This document shows positions 34,551 to 44,447 of a stretch of DNA of 64,000 bases, one piece after another. The stretch's first letter is position 1. The number at the start of each line of letters is the position of its first letter. Source of the stretch: Selaginella moellendorffii (Eukaryota; Streptophyta; Lycopodiopsida; Selaginellales; Selaginellaceae); contig NW_003314263.1 of assembly GCF_000143415.4 (NCBI RefSeq), positions 1,762,749-1,826,748 of the forward strand, in the 5' to 3' direction. The position numbers and the translations under genes are program-made. The notes below the pieces were generated by a model, which ran no database searches, was not told where the DNA came from, and worked only from the letters and a program-made list of their open reading frames with translations.

Positions 34551-35692
34551 AATAATAACCTAATCTTGGCGGCTACCCTAACCCTAATCCTGACGGCTAC
34601 CCTAACCCTAACCAATCTCTAATCCTGGCCATTCATTCCGAATAACCTAAATCTCAACCATCACAATATCTTTGATCTTATTTTATCTTATCATTATTAT
34701 TATATGTAAATTATGCTTCTTTATTTTGTATATTTTAATGATGGTATAACTAGCACTTATCAACATTTCTATTATTAGAGATATGATATTATATTTTACA
34801 AATTATCTAGAAAGGATGCATTCTCATCAAAATTTTGTACATATTTTGGAATCATTACAAGAACTTCAAAGAGTATAAATAAGGCACGTTAAAATATATT
34901 GTACTATATCCATCTATGAATGGATGAATCCTCATCCAGAAATTTATTTTGTGTTGTATCAGATCCTAAACAATAGGCACGTGCTTTAAATGTCATTGAG
35001 CAGTGTTCACAATTATTTATAAAACTTGAGTTGTACTACGAATCAAATCTGTTATTGAAGAATAAGATTTGACAAGATTTATTATCATCTACCACTAAAA
35101 ATTTGACAACTTGACATATCACACATGCTGATAGTTAGATTGGATCTCTTGGTTTGACACGTTATAGCAAAATGTCATTACTGGTATCATTATTAACTAT
35201 CAAACTTCACGTGCTGAAAATCTTTCCTTGGATCTATGTGTATACATGCATCAGACATCATAATAGATGACATTATTAATATTAATACTGTCACACTTAC
35301 ACATGTTAAATTTGCTATAGAATTTAAATTCATTTTGTACGTTGTCTTCTTATTACTCTATTTAAATTTCAATTATGTTTCACTATAGATTTTTCCAAGT
35401 AGCATAAAGAGAGAGAACTCCAAAACCTATTGAAAAGGATGGAGAGGTTTCTTCTTCATTTTCGAGATCATCCACCTCTTTCATTCTCTCAGAGTATTGT
35501 TTCTGAAAGATTTTATGTCGGCGTTTTGATCTTCGTCTTGGCTCTATTTCTTTAGAGGCTGTGATCCGCAACGACACCGGTATAGTTGCATACTCAGAGT
35601 TTCTTCTTTCTGGTGTGGGCGAGGGTGGACAACAATGGGATTTACAAAATTCCAAGTCGAAGAAGATTCGAGTGTTTGGATCTCTAGTCAAA

Positions 35693-38600
35693 ATGCCAAA
35701 ATGCACTCCAGCGAAAGTGAATGTGAAGCAAGAGTCAATCGTTATCCTCTCGTCCTCTTCTAGTTCAAGTGGAGATGTCATGCTAGTGTCGGCACCAAAT
35801 TCACCAGCTCCAGCTCTAGCTCTAGCTCCAACTTTAGCAATATTCAAAGCCGTTAGCAATGCTTTCTAGTTTTCACGCCTCTCAATTGACATGCACTTGT
35901 TTTTGTATAGGCTTGTGAGTGAGCTTCCATCCTCCTACAACGGCAACATTTTCTTCGAGCTACCACCTCTTGTTAGCAGCATAGGTTCCAAACGAAAGGG
36001 GATGGAAACCAAGCAAGATGTCCACAATTGGTGCAAGATCAAGACCACACACTTCTAATATTTTGAAGGCACAGTGTCTATAGTTCATTGTGGCAGGCAT
36101 TTAGATTGTGTGGATGAAGCATGCAATCGAGACCGCTCTAGAAACTCTATATTTTTCGAAGGGTCTACAGTCAATCCTCCAACATGTGACACCATTGCTG
36201 TTGGATTCAAATGTCGATTCTGCAAAAATGCTCCTCTATGTCGTGCTATCTGGGAGGCCAAGATGTACTACTTTCTTCCATGGGATGGAGTGGCTGGAAG
36301 AGCTGCAGTGCATGTTGGCACACATATGCATCCAATGCAGGAAGGGATACACAGGAGTTCTCTCAACCGTTTCAAAGATGCTGTACAGGAAGAGACTATG
36401 AGAAACTCATCTGCAACTCCGAAGCATGTTCAGAAGACCGTCCTCAAGGATTTTATCGCAAATACTTTACTCAATCTAGGTTGCCAAAAGACTCAACTAA
36501 ACGAGGCTAACTTGCAGGACTTACTACGAGCAGTACAACCTGCTACTAGCCTAAGGAGGTACATCCGTTATTTTTCATACGTTATAATAATAATTTTTTC
36601 TTACATTATATTGTTTAGGATAAAATCTTGGATGTGTGAATCTCGAGAGGGGAAGTTGCAATCAAAAATTGACTCCATCCTTGAATTGAAACGGACCTGT
36701 CCATACGAGTTCATCCACAGAAGTTTGTTTCCAAACAAAGTTGTGAATGAGCAAGAGCGCCCCTTCATCTTCAAAATGTCTACCATGGGCCTTGCCTCTA
36801 GCATAGATCTTGTCTCCCGAATGGACATGTTTGGGTCTAGTGACCTTGCAAATGCATGGGTACATTTTGACCATATGGAGCGTGTATCCGATTGGACAAC
36901 CATGGGAGCTCATGTGTATGATCCAAGGTAATTTTTATTCTCATTATATTGAAATTGTTATAATATTTATGCTTTCATAAGCTATGTTGTAACTTTACAA
37001 TTGCAACAGTAGAGTTTAAAGTACAAGACCAGACAGCACAGGAAATATTTTGGAAGTCCCTCTCTGATATTGTCCTAAAGCGGACTGGTAAGCCTGCAAA
37101 CTTTCGTGGTTTCATGGCAGATGGGGCTGGTGCAAACTGGAATGGTATCCGAGTAGTTTTTGGGAATGGTCAACCATTGGAAAGTCGTGAGAGGACTTGT
37201 GAGTTCCATTGGGCTCAAAGCCTAAACCAGCACTGCCACCTTATCAAGCCAGAGTTTCAATCAATATTTAAGGAGTTGTGCAAACAATGGCAGGTTGCAC
37301 CTTTTGAAGAAGAGCATGAGGTAAAAGCAAATGAGATCCAAATGTGGTGGCGTGAAGATGGCCATACAGACGTAAGTTGCCTACCACAACTTGAGTCATG
37401 GTTAGGATGGTGGGAAGTTAGGATGTTCCAATGGGGACATCACTCTTTTCAGGTTGGTTTATATTTTTTCTTTTCCTTTTATTACCTTTTAATATTGCCT
37501 TTCCCATTAGGATCAACCACTTGAGGACCTCGCATACACCCCAACTGTGAATCTTTCCAAAAGTAAGCATTGGAGTTGGCGTTCCTCTGAGGCAGGGAAA
37601 GGGAAGATGAGTCTATACGAAGCCTGTCTATTAGATTTGATACGTGCTATAGAGCAATCTTCAAAAGCACTGGCATTCGAGGAAGGAAGATACATGGGAA
37701 CAGGGCCTTCTGTTGAGATGTTACATGATAGGATGAAGAGAAAATTAACTCCACCCGCCTGAACAGTGGCAACTGCAATTGAGGAAGTGGTCCGTGGCAC
37801 ATCAATGGAGTACACTCCTCGAGCTTCTATTGGTGATATGAAGACTGTCCGCTCAAAGTGTCGTTTTTCATTAGTTGGGGAAGATGGTACGGACCTTGGA
37901 GCAAAAAGCTCTCACAGGCCTAATGTCGAGTACCATTCTGCTCTAAGACACCACTCTCGGACCGAGCCACCTCAAGTGGCTGATGAAGAGAGTGCATCGC
38001 AACAGGTTGAAATTGCTTACCGTAGCGTGGAGCCGAAGCAATGGGCAATCTGACACGTGCCAGCAAAATCGAATGTAAGGTGTGTGGGGATGCTTCTGAG
38101 GGGCAAGTGTTGGGCCTGGATTCGTAGTGAAAAATCTGCTTCTGTTCCAACCCCATGTTTCTATGGGGAACGAAAGCAAGCAGGATTTTCAAGATGGTGC
38201 TGGCTATATTATTGCAACACCGATGCCAACCATACGAAGCGGCTTGAAGACACTATAGTGACTAAACCTGATGCAATACCTAAAGAATTGCCAGTTGCTA
38301 ATGGGGTCGCGCTCACCTCGGATGAGATTGAAAACCTTGAGAAATCTGGTTTTAATCTTGAGAGGAGAGTTGGAGACATGAGTGACAGGAGCAGGACTAT
38401 TCCTACAGAGATGCACAGGAGGCCAACAAGAAAAGGTAAGGCAGTTAAATTTATTGGTACTGTCTCCAAGCAGAAGTAAGGTAAAATAAACTTGGCTCAA
38501 ACACTTGAGTGTGAGATTCTCTCCACAAAGGACATCACTGTTGCAAAGGAGTACACAGTCAAAATAGAAGGTGGAGAGTACACAATTGCCATTCACGACT

Positions 38601-38782
38601 TTCCTTCTTGCACATGTCTAGACTTTATGAAGCGCGAGGAACATGGGAAGGCATATGCTCCTTGCAAGCATATGTACTACATCTTCATCAACATCTTGCA
38701 CCAGAATTCTAAAGTAGATATTCATATACACCAAGCAAGCCTTACTATTGCTGAGTTGCAGAAAACTTTTGGAGCTAATTAG
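35693..38782 (+). pseudogene. Mutator-like transposase with SWIM zinc finger (copy 3, gene A), nearly complete
   Basis: First exon from ATG 35693: MPKCTPAKVNVKQESIVILS followed by a Ser run, a classic SUMO-interaction-like motif. Later exons: 35911-36558 with FKCRFCKNAPLC and GRAAVHVGTHMHP (zinc-binding-like), 36619-36927, about 37010-37452 and from 37511; the intron at 36559-36618 restores the frame exactly. The core has WTTMGAHVYDPR, NFRGFMADGAGANWNGI and ERTCEFHWAQSL, in the style of MULE DDE transposases (Asp, Asp, C/H region). After FSRWCWLYYCN and a basic stretch comes the SWIM finger SCTCLDFMKRE...CKHMYY (about 38605-38680), ending KTFGAN. Breaks: TAA 36056-36058, a junction problem near 37008, TGA 37760-37762, TGA 38051-38053 and TAA 38477-38479. 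Head-to-head with gene B. Confidence 0.68.
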
Positions 38783-38873
38783 ATTTCTCCAACACTATCG
38801 ATGTTTATTCTTTATCAATAAAACTTATTATACTTTATATAATTAATAAAAATGTGCTTTTTCATTTCACTTT

Positions 38874-39027
38874 TCATTTTATATGCTTCCGAGTGTTCTT
38901 CTCGCAATACTGCCCATAGTACTCGTGTGTCTCCATTTCTGTCTTTACCATCTCAAAAAAGATTTCATGGTAATCTTTCGGGTGTGTGATGATGCAGTGT
39001 GTCGCAAGAGCATATATACCATCATAC
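38874..39027 (-). pseudogene. Conserved small transposon protein, gene C (copy 3), frameshifted
   Basis: Minus-strand frame beginning around YDGIYALAT and containing HPKDYHEIFFEMVKT and ETHEYYGQYC, matching the frame at 9786-10043 closely at the protein level. A one-base difference near 38890 ends it early with TGA at 38874-38876; the other frame then continues the match. It is tail-to-tail with the transposase, whose stop is at 38782. The 5' end cannot be followed beyond about 39027. Confidence 0.5.
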
Positions 39028-39602
39028 TTTAAAATTACCAACACTAGAACCCATAGACATTTGTGGATGTATTTCTCTTTTTTCGAATGAGAGTGTGAAT
39101 GAAGATCTATAAATTCTAGACAGTATGCTACGACAAACCCCTCAAGAATGTATTTTACAAAGAACTAAGTCTTTCTTTTATATGTAATAAGCTTACATTA
39201 ACGGTTATTTTTTTTCCTTTCAAACGGTTATATGGCTTTACATAGAATCTTATTTCAAATTTAATAATTTTTTAATTCTGACAAACTTAACATTTACTAG
39301 CCAGAAAGCATAGAGTACAAATTTAAAGAAGTGACAAGAATACTCTTTTTGCAAACATTTTATTTTATGTTCTAACAAATGTCCCTATCATTACATGTAG
39401 TAAATATTTAAATTATTAGAACAAAAAGTGTTCTTTAGAACATTTTTATCTATATAATATATAGAGAGTTATTAAATTATTAAGTTCACCATAACCTTAA
39501 AATTTTAAAATTTATAATGTTTGTACTAAATTACAATTGAAAATTGAACTCAACTTGTGAGCTCAACTCTTCAACTCGTGACCTCAAGTATGGTCTGCGC
39601 CC
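39028..39602. other. Right terminal region of transposon copy 3
   Basis: AT-rich and without genes. The part up to about 39345 is shared (inverted) with the left side of copy 2 (about 9620-9780). The last 60 bases contain repeated CAACTC/GAGTTG words and form the candidate right terminal repeat. Confidence 0.5.
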
Positions 39603-39660
39603 CATTCAATCAAACCTCGTTCCATTCACATTTCCAACTTTCCTTGTCAATTTTCCAGCC

Positions 39661-40415
39661 ATGGCTTCTCGCAATCAAGAGGTAACACTGCTCAGCGCTT
39701 GGGCCAGCCCCTTTTCCATGCGAGTCAAGCTTGCACTAGCGCTCAAAGGCATCGAGCACAAAGATCTCCCCCAAGACCTTGGCAACAAGAGCAAGATCCT
39801 GCTCGAATCCAATCCAGTTCACAAGAAGGTCCCCGTTCTCATCCACAAGGGCAAGTCCATCCTGGAATCGGCCATCATTGTCCACTACATCGACGAGGTC
39901 TGGCCCGAAACAAGCCCACTCTTGCCCCAGGACGCATTCCTCCGCGCACAGCACCGCTTCTGGAGCGATTTCATCGACAAAAAGGTATGGATTCTCTTAC
40001 TAGAAATCTGCTGCTACGGGTTTTATACTCTTCTTGCTTATCGATCACACAGCTTGCCGACTCCTGGATACGATTCTTGCGTAGTAACGATGACGCGGCC
40101 GTGAACGAGGAGTTCAACCAAAACTGTTTGCTTATCGAGGGAGCTCTGGCGGAGCTGGGCAGTGAGGAAGAGGGCCCCTTCTTTGGTGGCGCGAGCATGT
40201 CGTTCTTGGATGTGCTGCTGGCACCCTATGCGGTGTGGATCCCAGGAGCTGAGCAAGTCATCGGCTTGAAGCCCGCGAAATGCCCGCGTTTCCACAAGCT
40301 CTTGGCGGCCGCGTCCGAGCACCCCTCGGCCAAAGTGGCGCTGCCGCAAGTCGAGAAGCTCAAGAAGTTTATTCGGGTTCACTTTGAGAGCGCGATGATT
40401 GTTTACAAAATCTAA
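39661..40415 (+). CDS. Tau-class glutathione S-transferase
   Basis: Two exons, 39661-39984 and 40053-40415, with a 68-nt GT-AG intron, encode 228 residues, the usual tau-class length. The N-terminal thioredoxin-like domain has the catalytic Ser16 in WASPFSMRVK, the cis-Pro58 in VPVL and the glutathione-contacting ESAI at 69-72. The C-terminal all-helical domain follows. The intron position inside ...FIDKK/LADSW is typical of plant tau GSTs. Product: cytosolic enzyme that conjugates glutathione to electrophilic xenobiotics or metabolites, or shows peroxidase activity. The start is chosen at 39661 because of its good context (GCCATGGC) and family alignment; the frame stays open upstream in transposon-derived DNA. 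Transposon copy 3 ends only 58 bases upstream, so its 5' control has probably been changed. The coding sequence looks intact. Confidence 0.93.
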
Positions 40416-41088
40416 TAAATCTTTTGCCCGGCTGTCCTGGAAGAAGATTGGAGTCAAGACGTTAGTGTCCTCCTCGCAGATTGTGCTAATCCTTGAGTTA
40501 CAGAATCCCAGTGATCGCCGGAGAAGAGGAGCTGGTCTTGCCTGAGCACGCCAGTGAGCGATCCTGGATTTCTTCCACTTCCCCGCCTGGCAATCCTCGA
40601 GCGAGGAGAGAAGAGGGGAAAGCAAATTATGAAATTTGTTAAAGGGAATTAGAGGAAATTATCAGATCCAAATGATAAGTCTCCATTGCAAAAGGTTAAA
40701 TGTTAATGCTGGTCAACAGTTTACATGTGACCCACGTCACACCACCTTCTTCTCTAGTTTAGGCAGTTGACCACCTCCCATTGGCTAAGAGCAAACATTA
40801 ATGTAATTATTCACTAAGACGTAATTAAGAAAATAAGCCTTTAACAGTTACTTCCCATCTGACGGCTGCCATTGGGTAGATCAGACCTCATTATTATATC
40901 ATTATTATAGATGCTTAGCCATGATCAAGAGCATTTCCTTGAAAAATAACGAATAGAATGAGATTCGCAAGTAAGCATACCATGAGATTCGCAAGGCCCC
41001 TATACGAGGAGGAACAAACTCTATGGCACAAAGAGTGAGTACCACAATGGAACTTTAATAGAGAAGAACGCTCACCTCGTTGGAGACC
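40416..41088. other. Intergenic region between the GST and P450 genes
   Basis: No gene recognised. A tract TTATTATATCATTATTATAG near 40889-40911 is the only TATA-like sequence, about 180 bases before the P450 start. The GST 3' untranslated region and the P450 promoter must share this space. Confidence 0.4.
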
Positions 41089-42677
41089 ATGGAGTTCTTA
41101 GTTGGTTTTGCAATTCTCTTGATCTTGGTTGTCTTCTCGAGCGTGTTCTACCTGAGAGTAGCATCGCAATCGCCATCACTCCCCACTCCACTGCCGATCA
41201 TCGGCCATCTTTACCTCTTGGGAAAGCTCCCTCACCACTCTCTCCTCGCGATCGCTCGAAAGTATGGCCCCCTCGTCCAGCTCCAGCTTGGCTCGGTACC
41301 TGTGGTGATCGCGTCAAGCCCCGAGATGGCGAGAGAGTTTCTAAGAAACCAGGATCTCAGCTTTGCGTCGAGGCCGACGTTGCTTACCACGAAGTACATC
41401 CTCTACGACTCCAAGGACATGGTTTTTGCTCCATACGGCGAGCACTGGAGGAGCATGAGGAAGCTGTGCGTTGTGGAGCTCCTGACGGACCGTCGCCTCG
41501 CCTCATCGCAGCAGGCAAGGCTGGAAGAGCTACAGAGATTGTTAGCGAAGATCGCAAAAGTTGCGGACACGAGCGAACCTTTCGTGCTGCTAGATCTGCT
41601 GACGGAGTTTACGTTCAACGTCATCACCCGGATGGTGATGAACAAGGCTTACTTTGGATCCGGAGAGACGACGGAGGAGCTCGCGGCCACCAGAGACTTC
41701 ATCCATATGCAAGAGCAAGGAACCATTCTTCTCGGGGAGTTCCACATCGGCGACTACATCCCGTTTCTCAAGTGGTTCGACTCGAGCGTCGCCAAGATGA
41801 AAGCCCTGCACAAGATCCAGGACGAGTTCCTGCAAAAAGTGGTCGATCAGCACGTCCTTGCGAGGCAAAGCAGAGAACAAACTCAAGCTCACGATGGAGA
41901 TGGAGATTTCGTCGACACACTCTTGTCTCTAGACTCTCCAGATCCAAACAATCAAGCTAGAAACATCAAGGCACTCATCCAGGTACTCTAAAAGAAGAAA
42001 GAAAGAAAAAATCCATACCTCAGAAGTTCGTCCATGTTGTGTTCTTACTATTTCTTCTCGTCTAGAATCTCTTGGGAGCTGGAACAGACACCTCCATTAC
42101 CACGATCCAATGGGCAATGGCGGAGCTGCTAAACAATCCCAGAGCCCTGGAGAAAGCACAGGAAGAATTACGCGCGAAATTCGGCAATGCCCGCCAAGAA
42201 ATCATCCAAGAACACGAGCTACAAGATCTACCATACCTCCACGCAGTGATCAAGGAGACCTTCCGCCTCCATCCGCCAGCGCCGCTCCTCATCCCCCACC
42301 AATCCACCCAAGACATCACCGTCGCGGGACTTGCCATCGCCAAGGGCACGCGCCTCTTCGTCAATGTCTATGCCATCGGCCGAGACCCTGCCCTGTGGAA
42401 ATCCCCCGACGATTTCCTCCCGGAGAGGTTCCTGGGATCCAGCATTGACGTCCATGGCAAGAATTTCGAGCTCCTCCCGTTTGGATCGGGGCGGCGCGGC
42501 TGCCCTGGCATGGTGCTGGGATTGATCACTGTCCAGCTCGCCCTCGCGAATCTGCCGCATCGATTCCAGTGGAGCTTGGCGCCGGGTGTGGACGCGCATC
42601 CCATGGCCGAGTGCTTCGGCGTCGCCACCACCATGGAAATCCCACTCCGCGTTCGAGCAAGCCCTAATAAGAATTGA
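41089..42677 (+). CDS. Cytochrome P450 monooxygenase, A-type (CYP71 clan)
   Basis: Two exons, 41089-41982 and 42066-42677, with an 83-nt intron, encode 501 residues. The N-terminal hydrophobic anchor (residues 4-22) places it in the ER membrane; the Pro-rich hinge LPTPLPIIGH ends at 40. The I-helix oxygen-activation motif GAGTDTS (302-308) begins just after the intron, a position typical of A-type P450s. The ExxR salt bridge is ETFR (362-365), PERF is at 417-420, and the haem-binding loop is FGSGRRGCPG with Cys444. All key residues are present and the gene looks functional. It would use NADPH-P450 reductase for oxidation in specialised metabolism; the substrate cannot be deduced. Start taken at ATG 41089 (ACCATGG context). 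Confidence 0.94.
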
Positions 42678-43060
42678 TACGTTCTAAATATTTTCAAATG
42701 TATTCCAGGTGAAATTCATGTGTTTCTTTAGTTTCTTTTCTTTCTTTTTTTTTGAGTTTTCTTTTTCCTATAGAGGAAGGAACCAGCTTGGATCAGCAAA
42801 GCTTTTGTATAGCTTCTGAATTCTTTTTTAAATCTCCTAAATGCTTGAATTGCGAAGGAAAGAAATAGTCAAGCGACTAATGTACAAATGAGCAGTCAAT
42901 CTTTTGTGACTTTGACAAGCTTGGTTTGGTTGTTAGCAGGAATTTGTTGAAATTCTTGTGCAAGAGTTTGACTTCTATTTGATATCATCAGCTTGAGTTC
43001 TATTTGACTGAGCATGTATAAAGTGTCACTGGGGCTACAAGGGGCAATGTGGTGCAAGCA
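42678..43060. other. P450 3' region and leader of the small Cys-rich gene
   Basis: T-rich 3' untranslated-like sequence after the P450 stop, then AT-rich DNA. No separate gene recognised. Confidence 0.4.
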
Positions 43061-43399
43061 ATGGAAGCAACAGGCCTGATCATCTTGCTGCTCCTCACTG
43101 TTTCTCAGGGTAGTTATTGTTGATGAATCTTTTCTTTTGCCGTTTCATTGACAGCTTTCTGTGAATGGTTTCAGGTATGTTGCCTGAGCAGGCGGAGGCG
43201 TTGAGAACACTCAAGCAATGTAAATCTCTCTCTGGATTCATCCTCTCAATCACTGCTATTGGTGGTTGTTTTTGCAGTCTGTCCACAAGTGTGCACATAC
43301 ACTTCTGTTGTGTGTAATGGCGTGACCAGGGATAGAGTCTGCTATAGCGACTGCAACTTACCAGCAAATTGCACTGGATGTAGGGGTGCTTGCTCCTGA
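43061..43399 (+). CDS. Small secreted cysteine-rich (Kazal-like) peptide
   Basis: Found by splicing three short exons: 43061-43109, 43175-43219 and 43278-43399, with GT-AG introns of 65 and 58 nt that keep one frame. The product is 71 residues. It starts with a signal peptide (MEATGLIILLLLTVSQG), then a short spacer ending TLKQF, then a mature part with eight cysteines: CPQVCTYTSVVCNGV, VCYSDCNL, NCTGCRGAC. The CP..C and VC.....VCYSDC spacing recalls Kazal-type inhibitor domains, but the fit is loose. Likely exported; a role as protease inhibitor, antimicrobial or signalling peptide is possible but not shown. Each exon is too short to stand out on its own; the in-frame junctions and signal peptide are the main support. 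Confidence 0.62.
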
Positions 43400-43480
43400 T
43401 ATGGAGCACAATCTATAATAATCGCCAAGGTGAAGGATGTTGTGCTTGTATTTTGATCATGAATTTACTCTGAGAAAAAT

Positions 43481-43650
43481 GCATACCTTTAGAAGTTCTT
43501 CTGGGTTGTGTTTTTCTTTCCTCTGCACTTGGGAGCTGGAACAGACACGTCCATCATCGCATGCATACCTCAGAAGTTCTTACGTGTTGCGTTATTCTTT
43601 TCTATTTTTTTTCCCCGGAAACAGAGCCAGAGCTGCTAAAGCCCTGAGAA
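43481..43650 (+). pseudogene. P450 intron/exon-2 fragment, partly duplicated
   Basis: Contains CTTGGGAGCTGGAACAGACA at about 43528, which matches the start of P450 exon 2 (42070-42090), preceded by intron-like ATACCT..AGAAGTTC. A second partial intron copy follows at 43563, then GAGCTGCTAAAGCCCTGAG resembling the next exon bases. Too short and broken to encode anything; a local duplication scar from the gene at 41089-42677. Confidence 0.6.
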
Positions 43651-44447
43651 CGAATTTCGGGCAGTCCCCATTTCTAGGGTTTCTCAATTCTAGGGCTTCT
43701 AGGCATTCACCAGTCCCTCACGCCATACAAGTAATTTCCCCCCACGTTAACATCGACTTATGCGGGCTGGACTTCTGCGATGATTTGCTCGGTTGTATGC
43801 CACCTTTTTAGTATTGTTCGCTCTGATAGATTGTGCTGAGGTGGCAACCAAATCTGCTTAACTAAAAGGACTTTTCTATCTTTAATTTGAATGGCTTTTG
43901 TGAAGATGACCACGCACTTACTGGACAATGTGCTTGATCCTTGCCTTTTGACTGAGGGGATGGAGATGAAGCTCCTCTCCTTTCTCCACCCAGCAGCAAA
44001 GTAGCTCTAGATTTGAGCATATTTGATCCTCAGGAAAGTGAGTGGATGTAAACATTTTTCTTGGATAGTAGTGTTGGGCAAAAAGTGGGTGTTATTTTGA
44101 AGGTCAGAATGCAGTTAGGCAGGATTAAGAAAGTGATTTTCAAATTTGGGCATCCTGAGTGCAATAAAGATCCTAAAAAATATTCTCCCACCCGGATTTA
44201 AGAAAAAACTAAATGTCATAATCAAGTTAAAAATTTTCATTGTGACTTCTAAAAAAAAGGATAAATAGTCATAAAACAAAAATCCTTTTTAACTACTCAT
44301 ATGTATGTCTCTATAGATTTATATATGTATATATATTTCTACTAGCAAAGAATCTAGTTACTCTGGACTAAATAGAAAAAAATATTCAAAGATGCTTCAT
44401 TATGATAATGAACTTTATAAGATTACGAGGAAATGAAATTTATGGTG
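43651..44447. other. AT-rich intergenic stretch
   Basis: No gene, repeat boundary or RNA recognised. Confidence 0.3.

Larger units (their letters stand above)
33975..35692. promoter_or_regulatory. Divergent intergenic region of transposon copy 3
   Basis: Lies between the starts of genes B and A, so it should hold both promoters. Notable contents: a perfect 15-bp inverted repeat with a 2-base loop (34089-34120), a pyrimidine-rich tandem CTCAATCTCTC repeat (about 34310-34550), two CCCTAACCCTAA runs (34570-34614), and about 700 bases of AT-rich DNA. I cannot place a promoter reliably. Confidence 0.45.
20632..39602. mobile_element. Multi-gene Mutator-like DNA transposon, copy 3 (with a nested LTR element)
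   Basis: The candidate left end GGGGATGGTCCAAAGTTGAG and right end (reverse strand) GGGCGCAGACCATACTTGAG match at 13 of 20 positions. Both ends share the 12-mer GAGTTGAGCTCA a little further in (20649-20660; 39558-39569 inverted). They are flanked by an 8-bp direct duplication CATTCAAT (20624-20631 and 39603-39610), in the size range of Mutator-like insertions. Without the nested LTR element (21468-29091 plus one 5-bp duplication) the unit is about 11.3 kb. It holds gene E (+), gene D (+), gene B ParB-methyltransferase (-), gene A SWIM transposase (+) and gene C (-). The termini are short and imperfect, so the boundaries need confirmation, but the duplication and the gene content agree. Confidence 0.62.

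Noticed and set aside
34570-34614. Interstitial telomere (CCCTAACCCTAA)
   Set aside because: Only two short runs, and not the usual plant CCCTAAA unit; probably simple sequence. The AAACCCTAAACC run at 3880-3905 is also too short to mean more than a telo-box.
35383-35859. 159-codon minus-strand frame
   Set aside because: It lies antisense to the first transposase exon, whose plus-strand reading starts at an ATG and gives a sensible motif.
39544-39660. Upstream extension of the GST frame
   Set aside because: The extension lies mostly in transposon terminal sequence and aligns with no GST; the ATG at 39661 fits the family start.
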